A stretch of DNA of 64,000 nucleotides from Ureibacillus acetophenoni (lineage in GTDB: Bacteria > Bacillota > Bacilli > Bacillales_A > Planococcaceae), in the NCBI RefSeq assembly GCF_900220965.1, contig NZ_OBQC01000005.1, positions 62,001 through 126,000 of the forward strand, given 5' to 3'. The notes beneath the pieces were generated by a model that was not told the origin of the DNA, made no database searches, and saw nothing but the letters and a program-made list of their open reading frames with translations. A program made the translations under genes and the position numbers. Shown here piece after piece: positions 11,204-21,761 of the stretch; the first letter of the stretch is position 1, and each line of letters opens with the position of its first letter.

Positions 11204-11566
11204 TTATTTAACTTCTACAGAAGCGCCAACTTCTTCGATTTTAGCTTTGATTTCTTCAGCTTCATCTTTAGAAACGCCTTCTTTTAATGCTTTTGGAGCG
11301 TTGTCAACTAATTCTTTAGCTTCTTTTAAGCCAAGACCAGTGATTTCGCGTACCACTTTGATTACTTTAATTTTTTGGTCACCAGCAGATGCTAGTACTA
11401 CGTCAAATTCAGTTTTTTCTTCAGCAGCAGCTGCAGCACCGCCACCTACTACTGCTACAGGAGCAGCAGCTGTTACACCAAATTCTTCTTCAATTGCTTT
11501 TACTAAATCGTTTAATTCTAGAACTGTCATTGTTTTGATAGCTTCTAAGATTTGCTCTTTGCTCAT
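11204..11566 (-). CDS. rplL: 50S ribosomal protein L7/L12
   Basis: Stalk protein, 120 residues, present in several copies per ribosome, which recruits and activates translational GTPases. The sequence shows the N-terminal dimerisation helices, the flexible Ala/Gly/Val-rich hinge around residues 35-50 ([20 protein letters not shown]) and the globular C-terminal domain with [20 protein letters not shown]. It is co-transcribed with rplJ 76 bases upstream. Confidence 0.98.
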   Translation of the reverse strand: MSKEQILEAIKTMTVLELNDLVKAIEEEFGVTAAAPVAVVGGGAAAAAEEKTEFDVVLASAGDQKIKVIKVVREITGLGLKEAKELVDNAPKALKEGVSKDEAEEIKAKIEEVGASVEVK

Positions 11567-11642
11567 TATAATTTCCTCCTATGGAATGGTTTTAATTTAG
11601 GCCGATTGCCTTATGTTTTGTTTAATATTTAAGCGCTTTGTA

Positions 11643-12146
11643 TTAAGCACCTTGTTCTTCTTTTTGTTCTGCAACTGCTTTTGTAGCAAGAGCGAAGTTG
11701 CGCATTGGAGCTTGAAGTACAGATAAAAGCATAGAAAGTAGACCTTCGCGAGATGGAAGTTCTGCAAGTGCTTTAACGTCTTCAGCCGTTGAAACGTTAC
11801 CTTCGATGATACCTGCTTTAATTTCTAAAGCGTCGTTCTTTTTAGCGAACTCGTTAATGATTTTCGCTGGAGCTACAACGTCTTCTTTAGAAAACGCGAT
11901 TGCGTTAGGACCAGTTAATACTTCGTTGATTCCTTCTAAACCTGCGATTTCAGCAGCACGACGAGTTAGTGTGTTTTTGTAAACTTTGAACTCAACACCA
12001 GCTTCACGTAATTGTTTACGTAATTCTGTTACTTGAGAAACAGTTAACCCACGGTAGTCAACTACTACTACTGATGATGCAGATTGGAATTTTTCAGCGA
12101 TCTCTTGAACTTGAACTTTTTTAGTTTCGATAGCTACACTGCTCAT
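11643..12146 (-). CDS. rplJ: 50S ribosomal protein L10
   Basis: Anchors L7/L12 dimers to the 50S subunit. The product is 167 residues with the conserved [20 protein letters not shown] and [12 protein letters not shown] segments; the C-terminal helix carries the L7/L12 binding sites. L10, alone or with L12, normally represses its own mRNA by binding the leader. A matching leader structure precedes this gene, so autoregulation is likely. Confidence 0.98.
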   Translation of the reverse strand: MSSVAIETKKVQVQEIAEKFQSASSVVVVDYRGLTVSQVTELRKQLREAGVEFKVYKNTLTRRAAEIAGLEGINEVLTGPNAIAFSKEDVVAPAKIINEFAKKNDALEIKAGIIEGNVSTAEDVKALAELPSREGLLSMLLSVLQAPMRNFALATKAVAEQKEEQGA

Positions 12147-12183
12147 TTTGACACCTCCTATTAGAATGTCATTTATACCGACA

Positions 12184-12330
12184 AAAGAAAAGCCTCTACG
12201 TCAGAGTAGACATAGAGGCAGAAATTCATCATCTAAAAAGAATCTGATTTCCGATGTCCTCGGTAGGATGATTAAGCGTCTTAGCACCCCTACTGTCTAC
12301 GGTACAAATGGATGATTCACAACGACATCC
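12184..12330 (-). promoter_or_regulatory. L10 leader RNA with attenuator hairpin
   Basis: The 237-base gap before rplJ holds the strongly structured leader expected for Firmicute rplJL operons. Its 3' end is the stem GCCTCTATGTC/GACGTAGAGGC followed by TTTTCTTTTG (12184-12222), a terminator-like attenuator. Upstream lie the paired segments around GAATCATCC...GGATGAT-type repeats (12245-12320). The assignment rests on position and shape; a covariance search with the L10 leader model would confirm it. Confidence 0.75.
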
Positions 12331-12359
12331 ATCTTACCAAACAAGAGGACTGTTGTCAA
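12331..12359 (-). promoter_or_regulatory. Sigma-A promoter of rplJL
   Basis: The minus strand reads TTGACA (12354-12359), 17 bases, TAAGAT (12331-12336), just downstream of rplA and directly before the L10 leader, so the leader has its own transcript. Confidence 0.75.
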
Positions 12360-12383
12360 CTATTTATATAAAATATTTAAAAT

Positions 12384-13079
12384 TTATGCTTTAACACTAG
12401 TAGAGTCCACTTTAATAGATGGCCCCATAGTAGTTGTAATATTCACAGATTTCATGTAAGTACCTTTAGCTGCAGCTGGTTTAGCTTTTTGAACTACGTC
12501 AAATACAGCAAGGAAGTTTTCAACTAATTTTTCAGTATCGAATGATACTTTACCAATTGGAGCGTGGATGATACCAGCTTTGTCAGCACGGTATTCAACT
12601 TTACCAGCCTTAATTTCTTGGATTGCTTTAGTTACATCAAAAGTAACAGTACCAGTTTTAGGGTTTGGCATTAAACCTTTAGGTCCTAATACACGACCAA
12701 GTTTACCAACTTCACCCATCATGTCAGGTGTAGCAACGATTACATCAAAATCAAACCAACCTTGTTGGATTTTGTTGATGTACTCAGCATCGCCTACATA
12801 GTCAGCACCTGCTGCTTCTGCTTCTTTAAGTTTTTCACCTTTAGCGAATACTAATACGCGTTGAGTTTTACCAGTTCCGTTTGGAAGTACAACTGCACCA
12901 CGGATTTGTTGGTCATTTTTACGAGTATCGATACCAAGTTTGAAAGCTACTTCTACAGTTGCATCAAACTTAACTGTGCTAGTTTTTTGAGCTAAAGCGA
13001 TTGCTTCTTGAGCTTCATATACTTTAGAACGGTCTACTAATTTCACTGCTTCTTGCAGTCTTTTACCTTTTTTAGCCAT
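12384..13079 (-). CDS. rplA: 50S ribosomal protein L1
   Basis: Forms the mobile L1 stalk next to the E site. The product is 231 residues from [18 protein letters not shown], the normal family length; an in-frame extension of 31 residues upstream has no family counterpart and is excluded. The start has AGGAGG-type pairing (CAAGGAGGAAAATT). Conserved [28 protein letters not shown] loop seen around residues 120-150. It follows rplK by 121 bases. Confidence 0.97.
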   Translation of the reverse strand: MAKKGKRLQEAVKLVDRSKVYEAQEAIALAQKTSTVKFDATVEVAFKLGIDTRKNDQQIRGAVVLPNGTGKTQRVLVFAKGEKLKEAEAAGADYVGDAEYINKIQQGWFDFDVIVATPDMMGEVGKLGRVLGPKGLMPNPKTGTVTFDVTKAIQEIKAGKVEYRADKAGIIHAPIGKVSFDTEKLVENFLAVFDVVQKAKPAAAKGTYMKSVNITTTMGPSIKVDSTSVKA

Positions 13080-13200
13080 TATAATTTTCCTCCTTGATTG
13101 TGGTTGTAGCGGATATTCCTCCCACGAATAGAGGTTGCGAGTCCTAAGAACTTTACGCAACCTCATTAACAAAAGCCTTTATCATCAAGTGTTTCGGGAA

Positions 13201-13626
13201 TTAGTCTTCGATTGTAATACCCATGCTTCGTGCAGTACCTTCAACCATTAACATTGCAGCTTCAACTGATGCAGCGTTAAGGTCAGGCATTTTTTGTTCA
13301 GCAATTTCGCGAACTTTATCACGTTTAACCGTTGCAACTTTTTTACGGTTTGGTTCACCAGATCCAGATTGGATACCTGCTGCTACTTTAAGTAATACTG
13401 CTGCAGGTGGCGTTTTTGTAATGAAAGTGAAAGAACGGTCTTCAAACACTGTAATTTCAACTGGAATAATTAATCCAGCTTGATCAGCTGTACGCGCATT
13501 GAACTCCTTACAGAATCCCATGATGTTTACACCTGCTTGACCTAACGCAGGACCAACCGGTGGCGCTGGGTTTGCTTTACCAGCAGGGATTTGAAGTTTT
13601 ACAATTTTAATAACTTTTTTAGCCAC
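13201..13626 (-). CDS. rplK: 50S ribosomal protein L11
   Basis: Builds the GTPase-associated centre with 23S rRNA helix 43/44 and is needed for RelA activation; thiostrepton acts at this site. I place the start at the GTG at 13626 ([20 protein letters not shown]), 141 residues, because it has AGGAGGTGTGTCTC upstream and gives the family length. The proline-rich N-terminal [20 protein letters not shown] and C-terminal GTARSMGI motifs are intact. Confidence 0.97.
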   Translation of the reverse strand: MAKKVIKIVKLQIPAGKANPAPPVGPALGQAGVNIMGFCKEFNARTADQAGLIIPVEITVFEDRSFTFITKTPPAAVLLKVAAGIQSGSGEPNRKKVATVKRDKVREIAEQKMPDLNAASVEAAMLMVEGTARSMGITIED

Positions 13627-13806
13627 GAGACACACCTCCTTAAGTCCGTGATGTGGTAATTGGGTTACCCCTCCCACTCATATCTGTCTGTCAGCTATTT
13701 GCCGATAACATTAACTATCAACGCAGACTATCAAATTGACAGTCTGACCTATGAAATGATATCACTTTTGAATTACATTAGCAAGTAAAAATATGCATGA
13801 ATATAA

Positions 13807-14343
13807 TTATAATTTTTGAACTTGCTCAAAATCAAGTTCCATTTTCGTTTCACGACCGAACATATCGATAACAACTTTTAGTTTTCCTTTATCAACATCA
13901 ACTTCCTCAACTCTTCCTTGGAAGTGAGCAAAAGGTCCTTCTAATACTTCTACAGTTTCTCCAACTGTTATGTCAATTTCACCAACAGATTTCTTTTGTA
14001 TACCCATTTGGCGTAATAAGCGATCCGCTTCTTCAGGCAATAAAGGTGTAGGTTTTGCTCCTCCACCCGAAGAACCAATAAATCCTGTTACTCCTGGTGT
14101 ATTTCGTACAACGTACCATGATTCATCTGTTAAAATCATTTCAACTAGAACATAACCAGGGAACACTTTACGCATTACAGTACGTTTTTTTCCGTCTTTC
14201 AAATCAGTTTCCTCATGTTCAGGAACGATTACACGGAAAATATTATCTTGCATCCCCATTGTTTCAACACGTTTTTCAAGGTTTGCTTTTACTCGATTTT
14301 CATAACCAGAATAAGTATGAACTACATACCATTTTTTCTCCAT
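13807..14343 (-). CDS. nusG: Transcription termination/antitermination factor NusG
   Basis: Binds RNA polymerase and modulates pausing and termination; couples transcription with translation. The product is 178 residues: the NGN domain starts WYVVHTYSGYENRVKANLEKR, and the C-terminal KOW domain reads VGETVEVLEGPFAHFQGRVEEV. It lies between secE and rplK as in all Bacillales. Confidence 0.97.
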   Translation of the reverse strand: MEKKWYVVHTYSGYENRVKANLEKRVETMGMQDNIFRVIVPEHEETDLKDGKKRTVMRKVFPGYVLVEMILTDESWYVVRNTPGVTGFIGSSGGGAKPTPLLPEEADRLLRQMGIQKKSVGEIDITVGETVEVLEGPFAHFQGRVEEVDVDKGKLKVVIDMFGRETKMELDFEQVQKL

Positions 14344-14433
14344 AATCAGCAGGACTAAACGTCCATTCCTCCTTTTGCCTATATACGAACCCTCATATAT
14401 TAGTCATTTTATTTATTATTTATAAAACAAATG

Positions 14434-14453
14434 AAAAAAACCCGTTTCACGGG
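14434..14453 (-). terminator. Terminator between secE and nusG
   Basis: On the minus strand CCCGTgaaACGGG is followed by TTTTTTT, a compact intrinsic terminator 29 bases past the secE stop. Confidence 0.75.
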
Positions 14454-14481
14454 CTATTTCAAAATATTCATATCAAAACCA

Positions 14482-14667
14482 TTATAACGCAAAATACCAA
14501 CGAACTAAACTTGAAATTCCTAAATCTACTAGCATGAAAAATAGTGCGAAGAAGATAACAGTAGATACTACTACTACAGTATACTTTGTTAGCTCTTTAC
14601 CTTTTGGCCAGCTAGTTTTTCTCATTTCTGACATTACATTATGGAAGAACTGTTTTAACTTGCCCAT
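14482..14667 (-). CDS. secE: Preprotein translocase subunit SecE
   Basis: Small clamp subunit of the SecYEG channel. The product is 61 residues with an amphipathic N-terminal segment ([20 protein letters not shown], the conserved surface motif) and one membrane helix (about residues 28-55). Short single-TM SecE is normal in Gram-positives. It follows rpmG and precedes nusG. Confidence 0.95.
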   Translation of the reverse strand: MGKLKQFFHNVMSEMRKTSWPKGKELTKYTVVVVSTVIFFALFFMLVDLGISSLVRWYFAL

Positions 14668-14747
14668 TATAGCTTAACCTCCGAATTACCCGTCTATTCT
14701 ATACTTTAACTATTCAAAATAAACCATTATCACTTATATAATCATTG

Positions 14748-14894
14748 TCACTTCGTTTGTTTATGAACAGTATGCTCATTACAATGTGAACAAAACTTTT
14801 TCAATTCAAGTCGTTTAGTTGAATCAGTTTTCTCCGGAAATGAATAGTTTCTCGAACCACATTTCCCACAACTTAACACTACTTTTTTAGCCAT
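14748..14894 (-). CDS. rpmG: 50S ribosomal protein L33, zinc-type
   Basis: A 48-residue gene, MAKKVVLSCGKCGSRNYSFP, with the paired zinc ligands CGKC and CSHC, so this is the Zn-containing paralogue (B. subtilis RpmGB position, between sigH and secE). Ribosomes swap this form for a Cys-less paralogue under zinc limitation. The reading frame was traced directly; the stop is TGA at 14748-14750. Zinc dependence is inferred from the four cysteines. Confidence 0.93.
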   Translation of the reverse strand: MAKKVVLSCGKCGSRNYSFPEKTDSTKRLELKKFCSHCNEHTVHKQTK

Positions 14895-15006
14895 ATATAA
14901 ATCACTCGTTTACAATATTTCTTTTAAAGACTATCACCTAAAGCGAGTCGTGTCAATATTCGGTCATATCTTTGTAAACGAGAATCTATTCATTTCTATC
15001 AAACTA

Positions 15007-15663
15007 CTAGTTTGTCTGATTTATATCTAAATGACGTTCTAATTTCCGTTTCACACGCTGTAGGGCATTGTCAATTGACTTCACATGTCGATTCAATTCT
15101 TCTGATATCTCATTATAGGATTGTCCATCGAGATAGAGTGCTAGAACTTGTTGCTCAAGTTCACTTAATATTTCACCAATCTTCTCCTCTAAGTGAGAAT
15201 ATTCTTCACGATGAATCATTAAGTGCTCTGGATCCTCTGATTCTGAACCAGTAATTACGTCAAGCAACGTTCTATCGGATTCTTCATCATAGATTGGTTT
15301 ATCGAGAGATACGTAAGAATTAAGCGGTATATGTTTTTGACGGGTAGCCGTTTTAATAGCTGTAATTATCTGACGAGTAATACATAGTTCTGCAAATGCT
15401 CGGAAAGATGACAGCTTGTCCCCCTTAAAATCTCGTATCGATTTATATAAACCTATCATTCCTTCTTGAATAATATCTTCCTTATCAGCACCTATTAAAA
15501 AATAGGAACGTGCCTTCGCCTTAACAAACAATCTATATTTCGTAATTAAATAATCTAACGCATCAGTGCTACCCTGATGTACCAAATCAACAAGTTGCTC
15601 ATCTGTCATATCGTCAAACCTTTGTAATACTTGCATTTGATTGTTCTTCAGCAACGGCTTCAC
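15007..15663 (-). CDS. sigH: RNA polymerase sigma-H factor
   Basis: Sigma factor for the transition to stationary phase and early sporulation. The product is 218 residues, the same length as B. subtilis SigH. Region 2 reads DALDYLITKYRLFVKAKARSYF and DIIQEGMIGLYKSIRDF; region 4 has SYNEISEELNRHVKSIDNALQR. It is in the usual place between rpmG and yacP. Its presence supports a spore-forming lineage. Confidence 0.96.
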   Translation of the reverse strand: MKPLLKNNQMQVLQRFDDMTDEQLVDLVHQGSTDALDYLITKYRLFVKAKARSYFLIGADKEDIIQEGMIGLYKSIRDFKGDKLSSFRAFAELCITRQIITAIKTATRQKHIPLNSYVSLDKPIYDEESDRTLLDVITGSESEDPEHLMIHREEYSHLEEKIGEILSELEQQVLALYLDGQSYNEISEELNRHVKSIDNALQRVKRKLERHLDINQTN

Positions 15664-15725
15664 CTCGAAACGCTAAGAGTCGTTTTAAATCAGTATACCG
15701 GAGTTGGAAAATAAAGGTCAATGAG

Positions 15726-16238
15726 TTATTTTAAACCTCTTCTCCATTTCTCGAATTCTAGCTCAATATCTTTTGGTAGATTTATCTTATTAGCAGGTCG
15801 TTCTTCTTTAATTGTCTTAACATCAGAGGTTATCTTAGATTTAATAATTTGCATTTCAATCTCTAATTCTCTTGCAGATTTACGAAGTGCTCCTTGACCA
15901 AAAATAACGTTTTGTTCTGTCATATCTGAAGTTGCTACATAAATTTGTTTTTTGCGTCCTTTTAATTCTTTTGTTAACTTTTCTATTCTTTCATCTGCAG
16001 TTTCGTTTTTCCGCGTATATATTACTTCAACAGCATTACGAACGTAAGATTGTTCAATACCTGGGACAAGGTGAGCATCGAAGACAACAATGACTCGAAA
16101 TCCCATTGCTGCCTTATACTCAGCCATTAACTCAATTAAACGATTACGGGCTTCTTCAAAATCTGAATCACGAAGTGGTCGCAACTCTTTCCAGGCGCCA
16201 ATCATGTTGTAGCCATCAACTATGAGAATCGTTTGCAT
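15726..16238 (-). CDS. yacP: NYN-domain RNase (YacP/Rae1 family)
   Basis: PIN-like ribonuclease of 170 residues. B. subtilis Rae1 (YacP) enters the ribosomal A site and cleaves selected mRNAs. Conserved acidic residues appear in ILIVDGYNMIGAW, VFDAHLV and YVATSDMTEQ. It starts 5 bases past the rlmB stop and so is in the same transcript. Confidence 0.9.
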   Translation of the reverse strand: MQTILIVDGYNMIGAWKELRPLRDSDFEEARNRLIELMAEYKAAMGFRVIVVFDAHLVPGIEQSYVRNAVEVIYTRKNETADERIEKLTKELKGRKKQIYVATSDMTEQNVIFGQGALRKSARELEIEMQIIKSKITSDVKTIKEERPANKINLPKDIELEFEKWRRGLK

Positions 16239-16243
16239 GAAGT

Positions 16244-16999
16244 TTATTTTTCCACTCGTTCTTGTCTTTTTCGATATACTTCATACATTAACAATGCTGC
16301 GGCTACAGATGCGTTTAACGATGTAACGTGTCCAACCATCGGTAAATGGTATAAAAAATCACATTTATCCTTTAAAAGTCTGCTCATCCCACGCCCTTCG
16401 CTACCAATAATAATAGCTAGTGGTAATGTAGCATCCATCTTACGATAATCTACAGATCCTTTTGCATCTGTTCCGGCAATCCATATCCCTTTGTCTTTTA
16501 ACTCATCTACTGTCTGTGCTAAATTGGTTACTCTTACAACAGGTACATGTTCAATAGCACCCGTGGATGCTTTTGCTACAACAGCCGTTAAACCAACTGC
16601 ACGTCTTTTAGGAATAATAATCCCATGAACACCAATTGCATCAGCTGTACGCATAATTGACCCTAAGTTATGTGGATCTTCTAACTCATCTAAAATTAGA
16701 AAGAAAGGGTCCTCATTTTTTTCTTTTGCTGCGTTAAATAGATCATCTAATTCTGCATAATCGTACGCTGCTACCGAAGCTACTATACCCTGATGGTTGG
16801 CGCTAGATAATTGGTCAACCTTTTTCTTTGGAACAAACTGCACAAGTACCCCACGTTCACGCGCTAAATCTAACACTTCAGAAATACCCGTCTTTTTAAC
16901 ACCTTCAGCTATCCATAATTTATTTATTTCACGACCTGAACGAAGAGCTTCTAATACAGGATTCTTACCAGCTATCATTTCACCATTTTGCTCTGTCAT
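16244..16999 (-). CDS. rlmB: 23S rRNA 2'-O-ribose methyltransferase, TrmH/RlmB family
   Basis: SPOUT methyltransferase of 251 residues that modifies a guanosine in the peptidyl-transferase region of 23S rRNA. It has an N-terminal RNA-binding domain ([20 protein letters not shown]) and the knotted SPOUT domain with motifs [38 protein letters not shown] and [13 protein letters not shown]. It overlaps mrnC by 4 bases (ATGA type), indicating translational coupling. Confidence 0.93.
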   Translation of the reverse strand: MTEQNGEMIAGKNPVLEALRSGREINKLWIAEGVKKTGISEVLDLARERGVLVQFVPKKKVDQLSSANHQGIVASVAAYDYAELDDLFNAAKEKNEDPFFLILDELEDPHNLGSIMRTADAIGVHGIIIPKRRAVGLTAVVAKASTGAIEHVPVVRVTNLAQTVDELKDKGIWIAGTDAKGSVDYRKMDATLPLAIIIGSEGRGMSRLLKDKCDFLYHLPMVGHVTSLNASVAAALLMYEVYRKRQERVEK

Positions 17000-17415
17000 G
17001 TTGTTGCCCCTTTCGATTGATCGACAATTTCAATAGCATAATCAATAATTTCATATACGCGATTCACTTGTTTAGTTAAATATAAATAGCCTAAAACCGC
17101 TTCAAAACCCGAACTGTTTCGATAAGTTTGGATATCTGTATTTTTTGGGACAGATCCTGATTTTGCATTTCTTCCTCTTTTGAAAACTGCAATTTCTTCG
17201 TCTGTTAAGTATCCTTCATCCATTAGTCTATGGACAATCATGGATTGGGCTTTCGCTGAAACATAATGCGTTGCCTCATTATGCAATCGATTTGGTTTAG
17301 CTCGTCCCATAAGAAGAAGATGTTCTCGAACTTTTTGTTCAAGAACAGCATCTCCCATATATGCTAATGCTAAAGCATTCAACTGCTTTATATCCTCAAT
17401 TCGCAATTGCGACAT
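16996..17415 (-). CDS. mrnC: Mini-ribonuclease 3
   Basis: RNase III catalytic domain without a dsRNA-binding domain, 139 residues; in Bacillus it matures 23S rRNA. The catalytic signature [20 protein letters not shown] carries the acidic residues, with a second acidic site in [11 protein letters not shown]. It starts next to the cysS stop, within the cysS-mrnC-rlmB-yacP cluster. Confidence 0.93.
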   Translation of the reverse strand: MSQLRIEDIKQLNALALAYMGDAVLEQKVREHLLLMGRAKPNRLHNEATHYVSAKAQSMIVHRLMDEGYLTDEEIAVFKRGRNAKSGSVPKNTDIQTYRNSSGFEAVLGYLYLTKQVNRVYEIIDYAIEIVDQSKGATT

Positions 17416-17416
17416 A

Positions 17417-18820
17417 TTATAGACCTCGTTTCCAACGTGTCCCTTGACGAGTGTCCTCTAGAACAATATTCATCGAAAGAAGTTTGTCACGAATTTCGTC
17501 TGATTTAGCAAAGTCACGATTTTTACGAGCATTGTTACGCTCTTCAATTAACGCCTCAATTTCCTCATCTAGTATTTCATCTTCGACTTTAAATTGAATA
17601 CCTAATACTTCGCCTAGTTGGTCAAACGTTTCAATAAATTCGTTTAACACACGTTCTTCAGTATTTTTTTCATTTACATAAGTGTTCGCAACACGAGCTA
17701 ATTCAAATAAAGCAGAAATACCGTTAGCAGTATTAAAATCATCATCCATAGCATCTTCAAATTGCTGTTTCACTTCTGCAATTTTCGTAATCCACTCATC
17801 GCCATTGTCCAACAAATCTGTTGTAGTTGTTAGTCTATGTTGAACATTTAAGTAAGCTGTTCGTAAACGCTCTAATCCTGCCTTTGCAGCTTCAACTAAA
17901 TCTTGAGCGAAGTTAATAGGATGTCTATAGTGAACAGACAACATAAAGAATCTCAAAATTTGTGGGTCTAGTTGTTGTCTAATATCATGAACTAAAACAA
18001 AATTGCCAAGGGATTTTGACATTTTTTCATTATCAATATTAATGTACCCATTATGCATCCAGTAGCGGGCAAAAGGCTTTCCTGTAAACGCTTCTGATTG
18101 CGCGATTTCATTTTCATGGTGAGGGAATGTTAAGTCTTGACCACCAGCATGAATATCAATTGTATCGCCTAAATGTTCTCTAGCCATAACAGAACACTCG
18201 ATGTGCCAACCTGGACGACCTTCTCCCCAAGGGCTAGACCAGTGAATTTCGCCTGGTTTCGCTGCCTTCCAAAGAGCAAAATCAAGGGGATCTTCTTTCT
18301 TTTCTCCCGCTTCAATACGAGCACCAACCTTTAAATCATCGATTGATTGATGACTCAACTTACCATATCCGTCAAACTTACGTGTACGATAATAAACATC
18401 ACCCTGCGATTCATAAGCATAGCCTTTTTCTATTAACACTTTAATAAAATCAACGATATCATCCATATGATTCGTTACACGTGGATGTACATCAGCCTTC
18501 TTACAACCAAGAGCAGTGATATCTTCAAAGTAGGCGTTTATAAATCGCTCTGTTAATTCAGATACTTCCTCACCTAATTCATTTGCTGCTTTAATAATTT
18601 TGTCATCTACGTCTGTGAAATTTGAAACATATTTCACATCATATCCTTTATATTGGAAATAACGTCTTACTGTATCGTAAACAATAACAGGTCGAGCATT
18701 TCCTATATGAATAAAATTATAAACTGTTGGTCCACAAACATATATTTTTACTTTACCTTCCTCAATTGGAACGAATGGTTCCTTTTGTCTCGTTAAAGTA
18801 TTAAAAATTTGAATTGCCAT
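17417..18820 (-). CDS. cysS: Cysteinyl-tRNA synthetase
   Basis: Class I synthetase, 467 residues. The ATP-binding HIGH-type motif reads [19 protein letters not shown], and the KMSKS loop is KMSKSLGNF; zinc ligands include C29 in YVCGPTVYN and the later CSVMAREH region. Expression should depend on uncharged tRNA-Cys through the T-box at 18944-19155. In B. subtilis cysE lies between gltX and cysS; here the T-box leads straight into cysS. Confidence 0.97.
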   Translation of the reverse strand: MAIQIFNTLTRQKEPFVPIEEGKVKIYVCGPTVYNFIHIGNARPVIVYDTVRRYFQYKGYDVKYVSNFTDVDDKIIKAANELGEEVSELTERFINAYFEDITALGCKKADVHPRVTNHMDDIVDFIKVLIEKGYAYESQGDVYYRTRKFDGYGKLSHQSIDDLKVGARIEAGEKKEDPLDFALWKAAKPGEIHWSSPWGEGRPGWHIECSVMAREHLGDTIDIHAGGQDLTFPHHENEIAQSEAFTGKPFARYWMHNGYINIDNEKMSKSLGNFVLVHDIRQQLDPQILRFFMLSVHYRHPINFAQDLVEAAKAGLERLRTAYLNVQHRLTTTTDLLDNGDEWITKIAEVKQQFEDAMDDDFNTANGISALFELARVANTYVNEKNTEERVLNEFIETFDQLGEVLGIQFKVEDEILDEEIEALIEERNNARKNRDFAKSDEIRDKLLSMNIVLEDTRQGTRWKRGL

Positions 18821-18943
18821 ATGGTTTCTCCTCCTCCTGGAGTTACTATTAATAAATTCAATTAAATGCGTTTGGAGTTATTTTGAGGGAAATTTACTTA
18901 ACATATTATTTATACCCTCTTTCTCCTTACTAAAACTTCTCCT

Positions 18944-19155
18944 AAAAAAAACACGCCTCTATCATTTAAAAATGACAGAGACGTAGTATACGCGGTTCCA
19001 CTCTGATTGAAAGCAAAAGTGCCTTCCACTCAAACGTCCAATAACGAGGACGATCCGACTTGCCTACTAAATTTCAGCATCGTGCTCAAAGGTGCATTTC
19101 CGTAAAATAGAGGTTTAGGTCACTTTCAGCCGGTGATGACCCTCTCTTTAAAACA
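18944..19155 (-). promoter_or_regulatory. T-box leader of cysS, cysteine specifier
   Basis: On the minus strand all T-box parts are present in order: stem I beginning AGAGAGGGTCATC; specifier context GAAATGCACC with the codon TGC (Cys) at 19094-19096; the T-box AGAGTGGAACCGCG (about 18990-19003), which pairs with the tRNA acceptor end in the antiterminator; and the terminator stem ACGTCTCTGTCATTT/AAATGATAGAGGCGT followed by eight T (18944-18983). Uncharged tRNA-Cys should favour read-through into cysS. This accounts for most of the 473-base gap between gltX and cysS. Confidence 0.93.
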
Positions 19156-19293
19156 TTTTTTACGTACTTCTCCTTCTCAACGCTTATGTTATATTAACTT
19201 TTTCAATTAATTACTATTACGTTAAATAAATTATTTGAACATTTTTGTAAATATATTTTACCGTATGCACCTTAAAAGTCAAACTTTACTATT

Positions 19294-20754
19294 TTAACGA
19301 ACGAACTTTGCAACACGTTCAATCGCTTTTTCTTTTCCGATTAATGCAATTGCATCTGGTAACTCTGGACCATGTGTTTGACCAGTAGTCACAACACGAA
19401 TTGGCATAAATAAATTTTTCCCTTTATGACCAGTCTCTTTTTGTACCGCTTTAATAGCTGCTTTAATAGACGGAGCATCAAAAACTTCTAAGCCTTCAAG
19501 TTGTGCTTTAAACGAAGCCATCACTTCAGGAACTTGTTCACCAGCTAATACTTCTTTCGATGCTTCATCATATTCAATCTCATCTTTGAAGAATAGGCTA
19601 GACAATTCAACAATTTCAGCACCATAGCTCATTTGATTATGATAAAGAGCGATTAAAGCTGTAGACCACGCTTTTTGTTCTTCAGAAAGCTCTTCCGGAA
19701 GTAAACCTGCTTTTTGTAAATGAGGTAAAGAAAGCTCTACTGCTTCTTCTAAAGTTATTTTTTTAATATATAAATTATTCATCCATGTTAGTTTATTTTT
19801 ATCGAACATAGATGGTGACTTAGAAAGACGTTTTTCATCGAACATTTCGATGAATTGTTCTTTCGTGAAGATTTCTTCTTCACCTTCTGGAGACCAACCA
19901 AGTAGAGCAAAGAAGTTAAACATTGCTTCTGGTAAATATCCAAGATCTTTATATTGAGATACAAATTGAATAATCGATTCATCACGTTTTGATAATTTTT
20001 TATGGTCTTCGTTTACAATTAATGTCATATGACCGTATTGCGGATATTCCCAGCCAAATGCATCAAAAATCATCATTTGTTTTGGTGTATTAGATAAGTG
20101 CTCTTCTCCACGGAATACATGTGTAATATCCATGAAATGATCATCTAATACAACGGCATAGTTGTATGTTGGGATACCGTTCGCTTTTACTAAAACCCAA
20201 TCTCCAACATCTTTTGATTCAAACGTTACTTCACCACGTACTAAATCTGTAAATTTGTAAGTAGTGTTTTCTGGTACACGCATACGAATTGTATGAGGGA
20301 TCCCAGCAGCTTCTTTTTCAGCTACTTGTTCTTTTGTTAAATGACGACATTTTCCATCATACGTTGGTGCTGCTACACCTTTTGCACGTTGGGCTTCACG
20401 AGAAGCTTCTAATTCTTCTGAAGTACAAAAACATTTGTAAGCAATACCGCGCTCAAGTAATTCATCAGCATGTTTTTTATAAATATCTAGACGTTCCATT
20501 TGACGATATGGAGCATATGGTCCACCAATATCTACTGATTCGTCAGGAGTAATTCCTAACCAACGTAAATTATCAAGCTGTGACGCTTCTCCACCCTCAA
20601 CGTTACGTTCAATATCAGTATCTTCTATACGTACGATAAATTTTCCGTTATGATGTTTTGCAAATAAGTAGTTAAATAACGCTGTACGTGCTCCTCCAAT
20701 ATGTAAAAAGCCTGTTGGAGATGGCGCATAACGAACGCGAACTTCCTTTGTCAT
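19294..20754 (-). CDS. gltX: Glutamyl-tRNA synthetase
   Basis: Class I synthetase of 486 residues, charging tRNA-Glu and, in Bacillales, normally also tRNA-Gln (later amidated by GatCAB). The HIGH-type motif is [19 protein letters not shown], the zinc-region Cys pattern is seen around [12 protein letters not shown], and the KMSKS equivalent is [10 protein letters not shown]. The ribosome site is TTAGGAGGCAC. It is separated from cysS by the T-box region. Confidence 0.97.
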   Translation of the reverse strand: MTKEVRVRYAPSPTGFLHIGGARTALFNYLFAKHHNGKFIVRIEDTDIERNVEGGEASQLDNLRWLGITPDESVDIGGPYAPYRQMERLDIYKKHADELLERGIAYKCFCTSEELEASREAQRAKGVAAPTYDGKCRHLTKEQVAEKEAAGIPHTIRMRVPENTTYKFTDLVRGEVTFESKDVGDWVLVKANGIPTYNYAVVLDDHFMDITHVFRGEEHLSNTPKQMMIFDAFGWEYPQYGHMTLIVNEDHKKLSKRDESIIQFVSQYKDLGYLPEAMFNFFALLGWSPEGEEEIFTKEQFIEMFDEKRLSKSPSMFDKNKLTWMNNLYIKKITLEEAVELSLPHLQKAGLLPEELSEEQKAWSTALIALYHNQMSYGAEIVELSSLFFKDEIEYDEASKEVLAGEQVPEVMASFKAQLEGLEVFDAPSIKAAIKAVQKETGHKGKNLFMPIRVVTTGQTHGPELPDAIALIGKEKAIERVAKFVR

Positions 20755-20896
20755 AGTTAGTGCCTCCTAAATGTGTAAAATGCTTTGTCAATTTTACCAC
20801 TGAGTTGTGGTAAATGAAAGTTGGTTTACTCCGTTTATAGTTGTTTTTCGTCACTCGTGTGGAATCATACAATTCCCACTAAGCGTACGCTTACCC

Positions 20897-21373
20897 TTAC
20901 TTCTTAATTAATAAAATCGTCGCCATTGCAGCAATTCCTTCTTCACGCCCTGTGAAGCCTAACTTTTCAGTAGTCGTTGCTTTCACATTTACTTGAGAAG
21001 GTTCAGCGTTTAACAGTTCTGCAATTCGAGCTCGCATTTGTTCGATATAAGGTGCCATTTTCGGACGTTGCGCCATAATTGTACAATCTACATTCCCTAG
21101 TACATATCCTTTGTCTTCAACGATCTTCCAAATGTACTCTAACAACTTCGCACTATCCGCATCTTTAAATTCTGGGTCTGTGTCCGGGAAGTGTCGGCCG
21201 ATGTCTCCTTCTCCTATCGCTCCTAACGCTGCATCCGTCACTGTATGTAATAATACATCCGCATCAGAATGTCCTATTAGACCACGATCATGAGGAATTG
21301 TAATTCCACCTAAAATCAATGGACGCCCTTCTGCAAATGCATGAACATCAAATCCTTGTCCAATTCGAAACAT
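20897..21373 (-). CDS. ispF: 2-C-methyl-D-erythritol 2,4-cyclodiphosphate synthase
   Basis: MEP-pathway enzyme converting CDP-ME 2-phosphate into MEcPP and CMP, 158 residues. Metal ligands are in FDVHAF and the GHSDADVL motif; the C-terminal [14 protein letters not shown] is typical. The start [13 protein letters not shown] matches the family exactly, yet no good ribosome site precedes this ATG. Unlike the usual close ispD-ispF pair, 413 bases with a terminator and a promoter separate the two here. Confidence 0.96.
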   Translation of the reverse strand: MFRIGQGFDVHAFAEGRPLILGGITIPHDRGLIGHSDADVLLHTVTDAALGAIGEGDIGRHFPDTDPEFKDADSAKLLEYIWKIVEDKGYVLGNVDCTIMAQRPKMAPYIEQMRARIAELLNAEPSQVNVKATTTEKLGFTGREEGIAAMATILLIKK

Positions 21374-21467
21374 ATATTACTGTTGCAACGATTCTTAAAG
21401 AAGACTCGAGCAACATTCACCATCCTTTTCATTTAGAAATTTTATCTAATATTCCATTTCATATATT

Positions 21468-21496
21468 AACATATTTCCCATTCTGTTGGATTGTAA
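21468..21496 (-). promoter_or_regulatory. Candidate promoter for ispF
   Basis: The minus strand reads TTACAA (21491-21496), 17 bases, TATGTT (21468-21473), about 95 bases before ispF. Moderate match to sigma-A consensus; supported by the terminator after ispD, which implies ispF needs its own start. Confidence 0.45.
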
Positions 21497-21614
21497 GCAA
21501 TGCTCAAAAATTTAACAAACGATGAACTACTATTATCAATTTTTAATCTCGTCTTCAGTTTAATCTAGGGTATATTTTAGTCATATTTGTTTCAAAATTA
21601 ATTTTTTGTTAAAT

Positions 21615-21693
21615 GCCGTATTTAAGATACGACATATTTGGAATTATGTGCAAAATGCACTTAATATCAGATAAGTCGTATCTCACTTTCGGC
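21615..21693 (-). other. Palindromic element in the ispD-ispF gap
   Basis: A nested inverted repeat: AGATACGAC (21625-21633) pairs with GTCGTATCT (21675-21683), with GCCG/CGGC outside and GTGCAaaaTGCAC (21648-21660) inside. It has no T-run. It could be an RNA leader, an operator or a dispersed repeat. The remaining gap sequence shows no gene. Confidence 0.4.
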
Positions 21694-21725
21694 TGTTTGG
21701 CAATTTTACATTTTTAAAAACAAGT

Positions 21726-21761
21726 TAAAAAAATCCCAGCAACTGTTTGCGTTGATGGGAC
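21726..21761 (-). terminator. Terminator after ispD
   Basis: The minus strand reads TCCCATCAACgcaaacaGTTGCTGGGA followed by TTTTTTT, a clear intrinsic terminator 26 bases past the ispD stop. Confidence 0.8.

Noticed and set aside
11247-11600. 117-residue plus-strand frame over rplL
   Set aside because: Shadow of the alanine-rich, low-complexity L7/L12 gene; no ribosome site or family features.
13080-13172. N-terminal extension of L1
   Set aside because: Covers the spacer after rplK; family proteins start at MAKKGKR, which has its own ribosome site.
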